In this document: positions 1-8,629 of the stretch, piece by piece
Position numbering within the stretch: position 1 is the stretch's first letter
Layout: the number at the start of each line of letters is the position of its first letter
Assembly (NCBI GenBank): GCA_937894725.1
Contig: CALAYL010000007.1
Span: forward strand, 1 to 38,816
Source: an uncultured Bacteroidota bacterium
GTDB taxonomy: Bacteria > Bacteroidota > Bacteroidia > Chitinophagales > LD1
DNA: 38,816 nt
Direction of reading: 5' to 3'
Program-made: the position numbers and the translations under genes
The notes under the pieces: generated by a model
What the model was told of the DNA's origin: nothing
Seen by the model: the letters and a program-made list of their open reading frames with translations, nothing else
Databases searched by the model: none

Positions 1-226
1 TTTCACCAATCGAAAAAACATTGGCTGGTACGGTGAAAACACCGACCAGAGGTTTAATGGCCCCATTGAACTGTGGAGCAATGAAGTTTTTAATCAAAAA
101 ATTGCTTATATTCATAATAACCCTGTTGTTGCAGGATTTGTAAATGAAGCGGATGATTGGAGACTAAGTAGTGCGATAGATTACGCAGGTGGGAAAGGCG
201 TATTAGATATAAAACTGATTGAATGA
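1..226 (+). CDS. REP-associated (Y1/RAYT) transposase, C-terminal part
   Basis: An open frame enters from the left edge and ends at TGA 224-226. The last ~50 residues carry the C-terminal signature of the Y1 (IS200-like, REP-associated tyrosine) transposases: PIELWSNEV, then KIAYIHNNPVVAGFV, then a DDW..SSAIDY motif. The HUH and catalytic Tyr region would lie upstream, outside the window, so it cannot be judged intact. The first ~15 residues fit the family less well than the rest, which may mean divergence or decay. It ends 101 bp before carB, on the opposite strand, and is followed by a REP-like hairpin at 256-278, as expected for a RAYT. A related fragment lies at the other end of the window (38572-38816). 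Confidence 0.8.
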   Translation, partial: FTNRKNIGWYGENTDQRFNGPIELWSNEVFNQKIAYIHNNPVVAGFVNEADDWRLSSAIDYAGGKGVLDIKLIE

Positions 227-255
227 AAGATATATTTAACAACCAAAATAGAGTT

Positions 256-278
256 GGTACGAGCTACAAGCTCACACC
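256..278. repeat. REP-like hairpin downstream of the RAYT gene
   Basis: GGT-AC-GAGCT-ACA-AGCTC-AC-ACC forms a 5-bp stem with a 3-nt loop, extended by a further 3-bp arm after a 2-nt mismatch. A short palindrome directly after a RAYT transposase is what REP/RAYT pairs look like. That it is a genuine REP family member is inferred; no second copy occurs in this window. Confidence 0.4.
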
Positions 279-327
279 AGCAGAGGCAAATCTACGTTGG
301 TTTTCTTAGTTACACCACTATAAAAAA

Positions 328-3183
328 TTATCTACTCAAGTACATGCTCTTCATTTTGTACAATTCTCTAAAATGAGCATCATACAAATCTTTGATAAAA
401 CGAATAGACTCGCCTGTCGATTTCATCTCTGGACCTAGCTCACGACTCACATTCGGAAACTTCTCAAAACTAAAAACGGGTTCCTTGATAGCATATCCTA
501 CGAGTCGCTTGTAGTACGTAAAATCTTTTAATTTATTAACGCCCAACATCACTTTGGTAGCATAGTTTAGGTAAGGAATGTTATAGGCTTTACAAATAAA
601 TGGTGTAGTACGCGATGCTCTAGGGTTGGCTTCTATCACATATACTTTTTCGTTTTTGATAGCGAATTGAATGTTTATCAAACCTCGTATTTCCAATGCT
701 CTCGCTATTTTCTCGGTAAACTCTTTCATCTGCCCGATCACATTCTCCGAGAGGTTGTAGGGAGGGAGTACAGAGTTTGAATCGCCTGAGTGAATTCCAG
801 CAGGCTCGATATGCTCCATAATACCCATGATTTCTACATGCTCGCCATCATAGATGGCATCTATCTCTGCCTCTTCTGCCCTATCGAGAAAATGATCTAT
901 CAAGATGTTATTATCTGGGAAATGCTTGATGATTTTAACCACACTTTCCGTGAGCTCTTGGTCATCAATCACGATACGCATTCGCTGCCCGCCCAACACA
1001 TATGATGGCCTAACCAAAACAGGATAACCCACTATTTTCGCTACTTCTATCGCTTCCTCCGCATTTTTAGCTGCACCATATTCTGGATAAGGAATATGGA
1101 GCTCTTTAAGCAAATCTGAAAAACGCTCTCTATCTTCCGCAATATCCATACTGTCGTATGATGAGCCTATGATTTTAATACCACTATCACGAAGGTTCTT
1201 CGCGAGTTTGAGTGCTGTTTGTCCACCGAGCTGCACGATTACCCCTTCTGGCTTTTCGTGGTCAATCAATTCACGTAGATGCTCCCAAAACACAGGCTCA
1301 AAATAAAGTTTATCTGCTATATCAAAATCGGTCGAAACGGTTTCAGGGTTACAGTTCATCATGATAGCTTCAAAACCAGCTTCTTTGATAGCCAATACGC
1401 CATGTACACAACAGTAATCAAACTCAATACCCTGGCCAATTCTATTGGGTCCAGAACCGAGTACAATCACCTTTTTCTTTTCGGTGACATGACTTTCATT
1501 GTTGATAGCATTAAAATACTTTTTATCTTCAAAAACAGCAGGCATCGCCTCAAAACTCGAGTAAAAATAAGGAGTGAGCGCCTCAAATTCTGCGGCACAA
1601 GTATCGACTAACTTATAGGTTCTTTTGATTCCTAACGCCTTTCGGTAATAATAGACCTCATCTTCAGTCGCACCCGTGAGTTTGGCCAACTGCAAATCAG
1701 AATAGCCTTTTTGTTTGAGCGAAAGCATATAGTCCACCGTAAGGTCTTTGAGTGCGAGTTTTCGTACCGCTTTTTCGGTATCTACTAGCTCCATGATTTG
1801 ATTTAAAAACCAAGGGTCAATCCTAGAAAGTTCTTGTATTGTTTTTTGCGGCACACCCAATTTTAGTGCATCATAGATTCTAAATATCCTATCCCAACTT
1901 GGGGTTTTGATACCTTGCAGCATATCATCAGTGCTATTCCATACTTTGCCATCGGCACCCAGTCCTATACTATTATTTTCAAGCGATTGACACGCTTTTT
2001 GGAGGGCTTCTTGAAAACTTCTACCTATAGCCATTACTTCGCCTACGCTTTTCATTTGTAAGCCTAACGTATCATCGCACCCATGAAATTTATCAAAATT
2101 CCAGCGAGGTATTTTTACAATCACATAATCTAGCGCTGGCTCAAAAAAGGCAGATGTGGTTTTGGTTATTTGATTTTTAAGTTCGTCTAGATTATAGCCT
2201 ATTGCTAGCTTTGCGGCTATTTTAGCAATAGGGTATCCTGTAGCTTTTGATGCTAGGGCCGAGGAACGAGACACCCTTGGGTTCATCTCTATTGCAATGA
2301 TATCTTCAGTTTCGGGGTCAATAGCAAATTGGACATTACATCCTCCAGCAAAATTGCCCAATTCAAGCATCATTCTTTTGGCATAATCGCGCATTTTTTG
2401 ATAGGCTGTATCGGAGAGTGTCATGGCTGGTGCTACGGTGATAGAGTCACCTGTGTGAACCCCCATTGGGTCAAAATTTTCGACACTACAGATTACAACA
2501 AAGTTACCGAGTTTATCTTTCATTACTTCAAGCTCAAACTCTTTCCATCCGAGAACCGCCTTTTCGACCAGCACCTCATGTGTAGGAGAGGCAGAAAGTC
2601 CCCTCTGGAGTTTGTCTTCAAAATCATCTTTGGTATGTACAAAACCTCCACCCCAACCTCCGAGTGTATAGCTAGGTCGAATCACCAAAGGAAATCCGAT
2701 TTTTTGTGCAGCTTCTTTCCCTTCCAAAAATGAGTTGGCAGTGATAGATGGCGCTACGCCTATGCCAAGCTCAATCATCCATTGGCGGAATAGTTCGCGG
2801 TTTTCGGTTTTCTCTATAGCGTCAAAATCGGCACCGAGTACTTTTACATTGTGTTTTTCCCAAATACCCATTTCGTATGCCTCCATACAAAGATTAAGTG
2901 CCGTCTGCCCTCCCATAGTAGGCAGTACTGCATCGATTTCATTTTCTGCTAATATCGTCAAAATCGAATCGATATTGATTGGCAATAGATAAACTTTGTC
3001 TGCTACTATAGGATCAGTCATAATAGTAGCAGGGTTCGAATTGAGGAGAGTCACTTTGATACCCTCTTCTTTTAAACTGCGTGCGGCTTGAGAGCCTGAA
3101 TAATCAAATTCGCATGCTTGGCCGATGATAATAGGCCCCGAACCGATAATAAGAATAGATTGGATTGAATTGTCGCGTGGCAT
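328..3183 (-). CDS. carB: Carbamoyl-phosphate synthase large subunit (no allosteric domain)
   Basis: Makes carbamoyl phosphate from bicarbonate, ATP and CarA-delivered ammonia for pyrimidine and arginine synthesis. The 951-residue protein has the classic internal duplication: a first ATP-grasp half beginning ILIIGSGPIIIGQ (about residue 10) and a second beginning VIVLGSGPNRIGQG (about residue 570), each followed by a GGQTAL loop. It stops just after the second ATP-grasp half (…GPEMKSTGE… then ~25 residues). The ~120-residue MGS-like domain that binds UMP, IMP and ornithine in the ~1070-residue E. coli enzyme is absent. The reading frame looks undamaged, and I recall ~950-residue CarB in Flavobacteriia, so this is probably ancestral rather than a recent truncation. 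carA is not in the window. The start is ATG 3183, followed at once by the conserved N-terminus. Confidence 0.95.
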   Translation of the reverse strand: MPRDNSIQSILIIGSGPIIIGQACEFDYSGSQAARSLKEEGIKVTLLNSNPATIMTDPIVADKVYLLPINIDSILTILAENEIDAVLPTMGGQTALNLCMEAYEMGIWEKHNVKVLGADFDAIEKTENRELFRQWMIELGIGVAPSITANSFLEGKEAAQKIGFPLVIRPSYTLGGWGGGFVHTKDDFEDKLQRGLSASPTHEVLVEKAVLGWKEFELEVMKDKLGNFVVICSVENFDPMGVHTGDSITVAPAMTLSDTAYQKMRDYAKRMMLELGNFAGGCNVQFAIDPETEDIIAIEMNPRVSRSSALASKATGYPIAKIAAKLAIGYNLDELKNQITKTTSAFFEPALDYVIVKIPRWNFDKFHGCDDTLGLQMKSVGEVMAIGRSFQEALQKACQSLENNSIGLGADGKVWNSTDDMLQGIKTPSWDRIFRIYDALKLGVPQKTIQELSRIDPWFLNQIMELVDTEKAVRKLALKDLTVDYMLSLKQKGYSDLQLAKLTGATEDEVYYYRKALGIKRTYKLVDTCAAEFEALTPYFYSSFEAMPAVFEDKKYFNAINNESHVTEKKKVIVLGSGPNRIGQGIEFDYCCVHGVLAIKEAGFEAIMMNCNPETVSTDFDIADKLYFEPVFWEHLRELIDHEKPEGVIVQLGGQTALKLAKNLRDSGIKIIGSSYDSMDIAEDRERFSDLLKELHIPYPEYGAAKNAEEAIEVAKIVGYPVLVRPSYVLGGQRMRIVIDDQELTESVVKIIKHFPDNNILIDHFLDRAEEAEIDAIYDGEHVEIMGIMEHIEPAGIHSGDSNSVLPPYNLSENVIGQMKEFTEKIARALEIRGLINIQFAIKNEKVYVIEANPRASRTTPFICKAYNIPYLNYATKVMLGVNKLKDFTYYKRLVGYAIKEPVFSFEKFPNVSRELGPEMKSTGESIRFIKDLYDAHFRELYKMKSMYLSR

Positions 3184-3242
3184 GGGCAGGTAAGATTTGG
3201 GCGAAAATAATCAAACCCATCAAAACCTTTACTAATTTATGA

Positions 3243-3324
3243 AAGTTGTTAGCAACTTATGGAAAAAACAGTCCCCATTTTACCCAAAACAAAGTACATA
3301 AGCTATTGATTATTAAACAATAGC
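3243..3324 (-). promoter_or_regulatory. Two hairpins in the carB leader region
   Basis: Between the small ORF (ends 3358) and carB (starts 3183) there are two inverted repeats: AAGTTG-TTAG-CAACTT at 3243-3258 (6-bp stem, 4-nt loop) and GCTATTG…CAATAGC at 3302-3324 (7-bp stem, 9-nt loop). Neither is followed by a T-tract on the minus strand, so they do not look like terminators. They could be leader-RNA structures or protein-binding sites upstream of carB. No function can be assigned. Apart from these I see nothing in 3184-3357. Confidence 0.25.
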
Positions 3325-3357
3325 CTCACAACTCTCAAACCCATTGTAATCACTTGT

Positions 3358-3489
3358 CTATTTGATTAATTCAATTTGTGCTTGCATAGCAGAATTGTGA
3401 TCTGCCATTTTAGCACCCACCAAGACAAAACCAACCATAGCCATAAATACAACTATGAGTAGGTAGTTTATTGCATTGTCATTTTTCAT
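3358..3489 (-). CDS. Small membrane peptide, 43 aa, unknown
   Basis: A short frame from ATG (3489) to TAG (3358-3360) encodes a charged N-terminus (MKNDNA), one strongly hydrophobic segment of ~20 residues (YLLIVVFMAMVGFVLVGAKM) and a polar tail ending QIELIK. That is the shape of a single-span small membrane protein. It occupies the otherwise empty 421-bp gap between typA and carB, on the same strand as both. I do not recognise a family. The main evidence for reality is the clean one-helix profile. It could still be a chance frame in AT-rich DNA. Confidence 0.45.
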   Translation of the reverse strand: MKNDNAINYLLIVVFMAMVGFVLVGAKMADHNSAMQAQIELIK

Positions 3490-3604
3490 ATTATTTGTGG
3501 TTTACAATATGAAGTACGCTAATTGCACCTGAATTGTTGTGTTATAACGCTAAAAAATAGTTAACATAGATGTAAACATTGCGCTATTTATAATAGAGAA
3601 CAGC

Positions 3605-5401
3605 TTATTTAGCCGCTCTTTTTCTATCGTTTTCGTTGAGTAGTATTTTACGAAGACGAATCGATTTTGGGGTTACCTCTACGTATTCATCTTCTTGTAT
3701 ATATTCCATGGCTTCTTCAAGACTCATTTTGATAGGAGGTGCGAGAGATGCTTTATCATCTGTACCTGACGCTCTAAAGTTGGTGAGTTGTTTTGCTTTT
3801 GAAATATTGACAATAAGGTCATTAGGGCGAATATGCTCGCCTATGATTTGACCTTCATAAATATCATCGCCTGGATCTAAGAAAAACTTGCCTCTATCTG
3901 CCAATTTATCCATACCATATGTAATTGACTTGCCAGTTTCCATAGAAATCAATACACCGGAAATTCTTGAAGGAATATCGCCTTTCCATGGTTCGTATTT
4001 GCTAAATCTATGTCCCATTATGGCTTCTCCAGCACTGATATTAAGAATCTGAGTACGAAGACCTATAATTCCTCTCGATGGGATTTCAAATTCTGCGTGC
4101 ATCAAATCTCCTTTTGGCTCCATGGCTAAGAGTGAACCTTTGCGCTGGGTGATGAGTTCTATACACTTGCCCACTACACCTTCAGGAGCATCAATCGTCA
4201 ATACTTCGATAGGCTCACATTTCTGACCGTCTATCACTTTCGTGATTACGCGAGGATTTCCAATTTGGATTTCGTATCCTTCTCTACGCATTGTTTCTAT
4301 CAAAACTGAAAGGTGCAAAATACCACGACCAAATACGTTAAATGTATCGGCCGATTCAGTAGGATGCACTCGTAGTGCAAGGTTTTTCTCAAGTTCCTTT
4401 TCGAGTCTTTCTTTGATTTTTTGAGAAGTCACAAATTTGCCTTCTTTACCAAAAAATGGAGAGTTATTTACTGTAAATACCATGCTCATGGTAGGCTCAT
4501 CAATGCTAATAGGAGCAAGCGCCTCAGGACTTTCAAAGTCAGCTACAGTATCGCCAATTTCAAAACCATCTACCCCTACCAAAGCACAAATATCACCACA
4601 CTCTACTACTTCTGCTTTCATCTTACCCAATCCAGAAAAAACATAGAGTTCTTTTATCTTAGATTTAGTAATACTACCATCTCTCTTGATTAGCGATACT
4701 TGCTGACCATTTGAAATAGACCCTCTAGCTACTCGTCCGATAGCGATTCGACCTATAAAAGAAGAATAATCTAGCGATGTTATTTGAAGTTGGGTTGTAC
4801 CTTCTACCATGGGCGGGGCTGGTATAGTTTCCAAAATAGTGTCTAGAAGGTAGGACACGTCTGGAGCTTCAGTTTTCCAATCTGCACCCATCCATCCTTT
4901 TTTTGCAGCACCATATACTGTAGGAAAGTTAAGTTGATCTTCGTTTGCCTCTAGGTTAAACATAAGGTCAAACACTTCCTCGTGCACTTCGTCTGGACGA
5001 CAGTTTTCTTTATCTACTTTATTGATAACTACGATTGGCTTTTTGTTTAACGCAATGGCTTTAGATAGTACATATCTAGTTTGTGGCATAGCTCCTTCAA
5101 AAGCATCTACCAACAACAATACGCCATCAGCCATGTTTAAAACCCTTTCTACCTCCCCGCCAAAGTCAGCGTGACCAGGAGTGTCTATGATATTGATTTT
5201 AACGCCTTTATAAATTACCGATACGTTTTTAGCAAGGATGGTAATCCCTCTTTCGCGCTCTAAATCGTTATTGTCAAGTATGAGCTCACCTGTCTGTTGG
5301 TTTTCTCTAAAAAGCTCGCAATGGTGGAGAATTTTGTCAACGAGGGTTGTTTTGCCGTGGTCAACGTGTGCTATAATAGCAATGTTTCGAATGTCTTTCA
5401 T
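3605..5401 (-). CDS. typA: Ribosome-associated GTPase TypA/BipA
   Basis: Translational GTPase of the elongation-factor superfamily that binds 70S ribosomes and helps ribosome assembly and stress adaptation. At 598 residues it is the normal length. The G domain is complete: G1 AHVDHGKTT (residues ~11-19), the switch I segment RERGITI, G3 DTPGH and G4 NKVD. The C-terminal half has the EF-G-like domains and the TypA-specific region (SRGIIGLR, GMDKLADRGKFFLDPGD). It ends in a basic tail. The start is ATG 5401, directly at MKDIRNIAIIAHVDHG. A TAGCTTTG promoter box lies 15 nt upstream. The gene diverges from the OmpA gene on the plus strand. Confidence 0.97.
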   Translation of the reverse strand: MKDIRNIAIIAHVDHGKTTLVDKILHHCELFRENQQTGELILDNNDLERERGITILAKNVSVIYKGVKINIIDTPGHADFGGEVERVLNMADGVLLLVDAFEGAMPQTRYVLSKAIALNKKPIVVINKVDKENCRPDEVHEEVFDLMFNLEANEDQLNFPTVYGAAKKGWMGADWKTEAPDVSYLLDTILETIPAPPMVEGTTQLQITSLDYSSFIGRIAIGRVARGSISNGQQVSLIKRDGSITKSKIKELYVFSGLGKMKAEVVECGDICALVGVDGFEIGDTVADFESPEALAPISIDEPTMSMVFTVNNSPFFGKEGKFVTSQKIKERLEKELEKNLALRVHPTESADTFNVFGRGILHLSVLIETMRREGYEIQIGNPRVITKVIDGQKCEPIEVLTIDAPEGVVGKCIELITQRKGSLLAMEPKGDLMHAEFEIPSRGIIGLRTQILNISAGEAIMGHRFSKYEPWKGDIPSRISGVLISMETGKSITYGMDKLADRGKFFLDPGDDIYEGQIIGEHIRPNDLIVNISKAKQLTNFRASGTDDKASLAPPIKMSLEEAMEYIQEDEYVEVTPKSIRLRKILLNENDRKRAAK

Positions 5402-5416
5402 ATTTTAAATTGAGCG

Positions 5417-5424
5417 CAAAGCTA
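5417..5424 (-). promoter_or_regulatory. Putative typA promoter, -7 box TAGCTTTG
   Basis: Read on the minus strand, TAGCTTTG matches the Bacteroidota -7 consensus TAnnTTTG and lies 15 nt upstream of the typA ATG. No convincing -33 TTG sits at the usual ~19-nt spacing, so this rests on the -7 match and position alone. Confidence 0.5.
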
Positions 5425-5518
5425 AAAAAGCAAATGAGAAATATGTTTTCAACATTCAATATGGCATAAAAAAAATCCACTTTTATAGGTAATTAGTACT
5501 TATTGTCCCTAAAAAAGG

Positions 5519-5526
5519 TAAATTTG
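5519..5526 (+). promoter_or_regulatory. Putative promoter of the OmpA-family gene, -7 box TAAATTTG
   Basis: TAAATTTG is a perfect TAnnTTTG match, 21 nt before ATG 5548. Its position argues that the longer TTG-initiated frame from 5503 is wrong, because that start would lie upstream of the transcription start. Confidence 0.55.
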
Positions 5527-5547
5527 TCAAATAATCATTTAATACCT

Positions 5548-7497
5548 ATGAAACATTTTACTCAATTATTCGTAGCGATCTTGTTAAGCAGTTTTATAAC
5601 TAATGCTTCAGCTCAAGAAGACAAGAAAGCCAAATCAGACAAAAAAGACAATCAAAATCAAGATCAGTTTTTTAAGTCTGATAAGGAGTCTAAGCTTTAT
5701 AACTACTATGAGCGTAAAAAAATAAGCCAACCGCTTCAGCCAAGGTATGATACAGATTCTATGCCTTTTCAAAAGGGAAATAAGAAAAAAGAAGAACAAC
5801 AAAAGGCGTTTATAAATAACCAATATCATTTCCCTGCCAAACCTAAAGATAAATGGGAAATAGGCATAAATTTTGGCATGGCTATGATCAGCGGTGATGT
5901 AAAACCTTACTGGCAAAGACCTGACCAAAATTTTGGTGTAGGATTAAATGTAAAAAAATCTTTGGGATATATTTTCTCCTTGAGATTGGGTTATAACTTT
6001 ATGTTGATGACTGGAAGAAACTGGGAAAGAGATGTAAACTTAACGTTTAACAATTCATTAAATCCTTCGCCTAACACAAATGGACTTGGTGCAAACCCTT
6101 CATTTTTAGATTTGAATGGACCCAATTATTATGATAATCCACGATTGAGTGCGGTTAACACCAAGTTGGGATATGATTTGAATAGAATGTTTATATATAA
6201 CTATAGAACTTGGGCTCATCAGGCTAGCTTAGAAGCAATTATTAATCTTGGAAATATATTGTTTCATAGAGAGCGAACAAAATGGAATATTTATGCTTTT
6301 GTAGGCGGTGGTGGACTTATGACACAAACTCGTTATGATGCACTTGATGCAAACGGTCAAGTCTATGATTTCTCTGAGATTCAAGACATTTGGGTGAAAG
6401 GAAAATCAAGCCCTTATGTAAATGGCAACAAAAACGTTAGAAAATCAGTTTTAAATCAGTTAAAAAATCAATTAGATGGAACATATGAGACTTACGCTGA
6501 TAATGACAGGAATCAACCTGGCATTAAGTTTTGGACATTTATACCAGCATTTAGTGTGGGAGGAGGAATAAGTTTTAGGCCAGTGAAATTTATGTCCATA
6601 TCTCTTGAACAAAGAGTAACACTTACAGGCAATGACCTCCTAGATGGGTATAGGTGGCAACAAGATGAGCACAACGGCTTTACTCGAGATTATGATAATA
6701 TCTCATACACGAGCCTTAATTTTGGCTTCCATGTAGGTGCTAAAACTAGAACAGAGCCACTCTATTGGTTAAATCCTATGGACTATACGTATAAAAAACT
6801 GAGCGATGTAGATCCAGACAAATTAGCTGAAGACTTGAATAAAGATACAGACGAAGATGGCGTACCAGATAGACTAGACAAAGAGCCTAACACTAAAAAA
6901 GGCAGCCCTGTAGATGTAAAAGGTGTAGCCTTAGATAGCGACAAAGACGGTATAGCAGACTCAGAAGATAAAGAGCCATATTCTCCTCCAGGGTTCCCAA
7001 TCGATCAATATGGAGTAGCACAAGTGCCACCTCCAGCATGTTGTACTGAGATGGCAAAAGGTGGCGGTAGTGCCGCTCGTGGTGGATACGATTGTACTAA
7101 AATGGAATTGCCAAGTATCTACTTTGAAGATGATGCCTATTATCTAGATCCAAACAATGAGGGAACACTTCATACTATAGCAGAGAGATTGCAAATGTGT
7201 CCAGATGTACGTTTAGTAATATCAGGAAGAGATGAATCTAAAAATGATCGTAAATACAATGAGCAATTAGCATACAATCGTTCTTCGTCTGTAGTTGACT
7301 ACTTAGTAGAAAGATATGGTATGTCGCGTGATAGATTTATCGTAAAATACGAAGGTGGTGCAAAAGCGAATAATGCAACTACACTTCAAAAGAAAAAATC
7401 AAGAAGAGTAGAGTTTAGATATGCTAATGATGGTGAGCAAGGTGAGAGTAACCCTCCAGCTCCACATCCAGGATTGAAAGCGGGAACTAATAAATAA
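5548..7497 (+). CDS. OmpA-family outer-membrane protein with thrombospondin type 3 repeats
   Basis: Likely an outer-membrane barrel anchored to peptidoglycan. Start ATG 5548 gives MKHFTQLFVAILLSSF, a signal peptide with a probable cut after NASAQ (~residue 22). A Lys/Gln-rich stretch follows (to ~100), then a barrel-like region of alternating aromatic/Gly strands (~100-420), calcium-binding TSP3 repeats (DTDEDGVPD ~432, DSDKDGIAD ~464), and a C-terminal OmpA domain (~521-649) with the peptidoglycan-binding signature ending NEQLAYNRSSSVVDYL. The final ~25 residues are polar and Pro-rich. The open frame extends upstream to a TTG at 5503, but that would bury the signal peptide behind 15 residues. 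The gene is monocistronic and ends at the shared terminator 7516-7549. Confidence 0.9.
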   Translation: MKHFTQLFVAILLSSFITNASAQEDKKAKSDKKDNQNQDQFFKSDKESKLYNYYERKKISQPLQPRYDTDSMPFQKGNKKKEEQQKAFINNQYHFPAKPKDKWEIGINFGMAMISGDVKPYWQRPDQNFGVGLNVKKSLGYIFSLRLGYNFMLMTGRNWERDVNLTFNNSLNPSPNTNGLGANPSFLDLNGPNYYDNPRLSAVNTKLGYDLNRMFIYNYRTWAHQASLEAIINLGNILFHRERTKWNIYAFVGGGGLMTQTRYDALDANGQVYDFSEIQDIWVKGKSSPYVNGNKNVRKSVLNQLKNQLDGTYETYADNDRNQPGIKFWTFIPAFSVGGGISFRPVKFMSISLEQRVTLTGNDLLDGYRWQQDEHNGFTRDYDNISYTSLNFGFHVGAKTRTEPLYWLNPMDYTYKKLSDVDPDKLAEDLNKDTDEDGVPDRLDKEPNTKKGSPVDVKGVALDSDKDGIADSEDKEPYSPPGFPIDQYGVAQVPPPACCTEMAKGGGSAARGGYDCTKMELPSIYFEDDAYYLDPNNEGTLHTIAERLQMCPDVRLVISGRDESKNDRKYNEQLAYNRSSSVVDYLVERYGMSRDRFIVKYEGGAKANNATTLQKKKSRRVEFRYANDGEQGESNPPAPHPGLKAGTNK

Positions 7498-7515
7498 TTT
7501 AGTACCTACTCAATA

Positions 7516-7549
7516 AAAAAATGGCTTTGCAAATGCAAAGCCATTTTTT
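7516..7549. terminator. Bidirectional intrinsic terminator between the OmpA gene and prs
   Basis: ATGGCTTTGC-AAAT-GCAAAGCCAT is a perfect 10-bp stem with a 4-nt loop, flanked by A-runs on the left and T-runs on the right. It can therefore end transcription of both convergent genes. Confidence 0.92.
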
Positions 7550-7572
7550 TTGAAAGAAACTAAAAGGTCAAA

Positions 7573-8517
7573 TTAAACTGAAGGAGTTAGGAATAATGAA
7601 TTGATTGACTTGTGTTCATGCGCATTGCGAATGCTAGTAGCAAATAGTTCTGAAATAGAAATCTGCTTAATTTTCGTGCTCTCCTGTTTTAGCGGCAATG
7701 TATTTGTAACAATAAGCTCTGAAATTTTCGACTTTTCTATATTCTCGTAGGCATTGCCAGAGAGAACAGGATGGGTAATCATAGCTCTCACAGAATTAGC
7801 TCCTTTTTCCATAAGTAGATTTGCTGCACTACAGAGAGTTCCGCCTGTATCTACCATATCATCTACGATGATCACATCTTTGCCCTCTACACTTCCGATC
7901 AGTGTCATTTCGGCTACTTCATTAGCCCGTTTGCGGTACTTATCGCATATCACCATATCCGCACTGAAATATTGGGCGTAAATTCTAGCACGTTTCACGC
8001 TACCTACATCAGGAGAGGCAAAACAAAGATTATCCCATTTTTGACTTTGGATATAAGGAATGAAAACAGCCGAACTATTAAGGTGATCCACAGGAATATC
8101 GAAAAAGCCTTGTATCTGTCCAGCGTGTAAATCCATGGTCATAACACGATCTACGCCAGCGGCAGTGAGTAGGTTGGCTACAAGCTTGGCGGCTATAGCT
8201 ACTCTAGGTCTATCTTTACGATCTTGACGAGCGTAACCAAAATAAGGGATTACCGCGGTGATATAATCGGCAGATGCTCTTTTAGCAGCATCAACTATCA
8301 TCAACAACTCCATTAAATTATCGGCAGGAGCATTGGTGTTTTGGATTATGAAAACGTATGACCCTCTTACAGATTCTTGGATTTCGGGTTGCATTTCGCC
8401 ATCGCTAAATCGCAGTAGCTGCATTTTGGTAAGCGGTTCTCCGTAGTGTTTAGCAATGGCACTTCCTAGATAAAGTGAGTTGCTGCCAGCAAATAATTTG
8501 ACTTCTGGTGTGAGCAT
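7573..8517 (-). CDS. prs: Ribose-phosphate pyrophosphokinase (PRPP synthetase)
   Basis: Converts ribose-5-phosphate and ATP to PRPP, the precursor of purines, pyrimidines, NAD, His and Trp. At 314 residues it is the normal class I length. Visible motifs are the N-terminal FAGSNSLYLGSAIA, the RFSDGEM segment, the flexible-loop and ATP region PYFGYARQDRKDRPR, the metal-site MDLHAGQIQGFF, and the PRPP-binding loop IIVDDMVDTGGTLC. The start is ATG 8517. It is a single gene with its own promoter box (8548-8555) and the shared terminator at 7516-7549. Together with carB in the same window it supplies pyrimidine synthesis. Confidence 0.97.
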   Translation of the reverse strand: MLTPEVKLFAGSNSLYLGSAIAKHYGEPLTKMQLLRFSDGEMQPEIQESVRGSYVFIIQNTNAPADNLMELLMIVDAAKRASADYITAVIPYFGYARQDRKDRPRVAIAAKLVANLLTAAGVDRVMTMDLHAGQIQGFFDIPVDHLNSSAVFIPYIQSQKWDNLCFASPDVGSVKRARIYAQYFSADMVICDKYRKRANEVAEMTLIGSVEGKDVIIVDDMVDTGGTLCSAANLLMEKGANSVRAMITHPVLSGNAYENIEKSKISELIVTNTLPLKQESTKIKQISISELFATSIRNAHEHKSINSLFLTPSV

Positions 8518-8547
8518 GTGGTAATAAATTTGCGTTTATGAATACCC

Positions 8548-8555
8548 CAAAGGTA
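8548..8555 (-). promoter_or_regulatory. Putative prs promoter, -7 box TACCTTTG
   Basis: On the minus strand TACCTTTG matches TAnnTTTG, 30 nt before the prs ATG. No clear -33 element is seen. Confidence 0.5.
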
Positions 8556-8629
8556 TAGATAAACGAGGGATTTTTACCTGTTGTGGATAGATGGTGAATA
8601 GTTTCTTAAAAGTTAACGCTATGCCAAAA

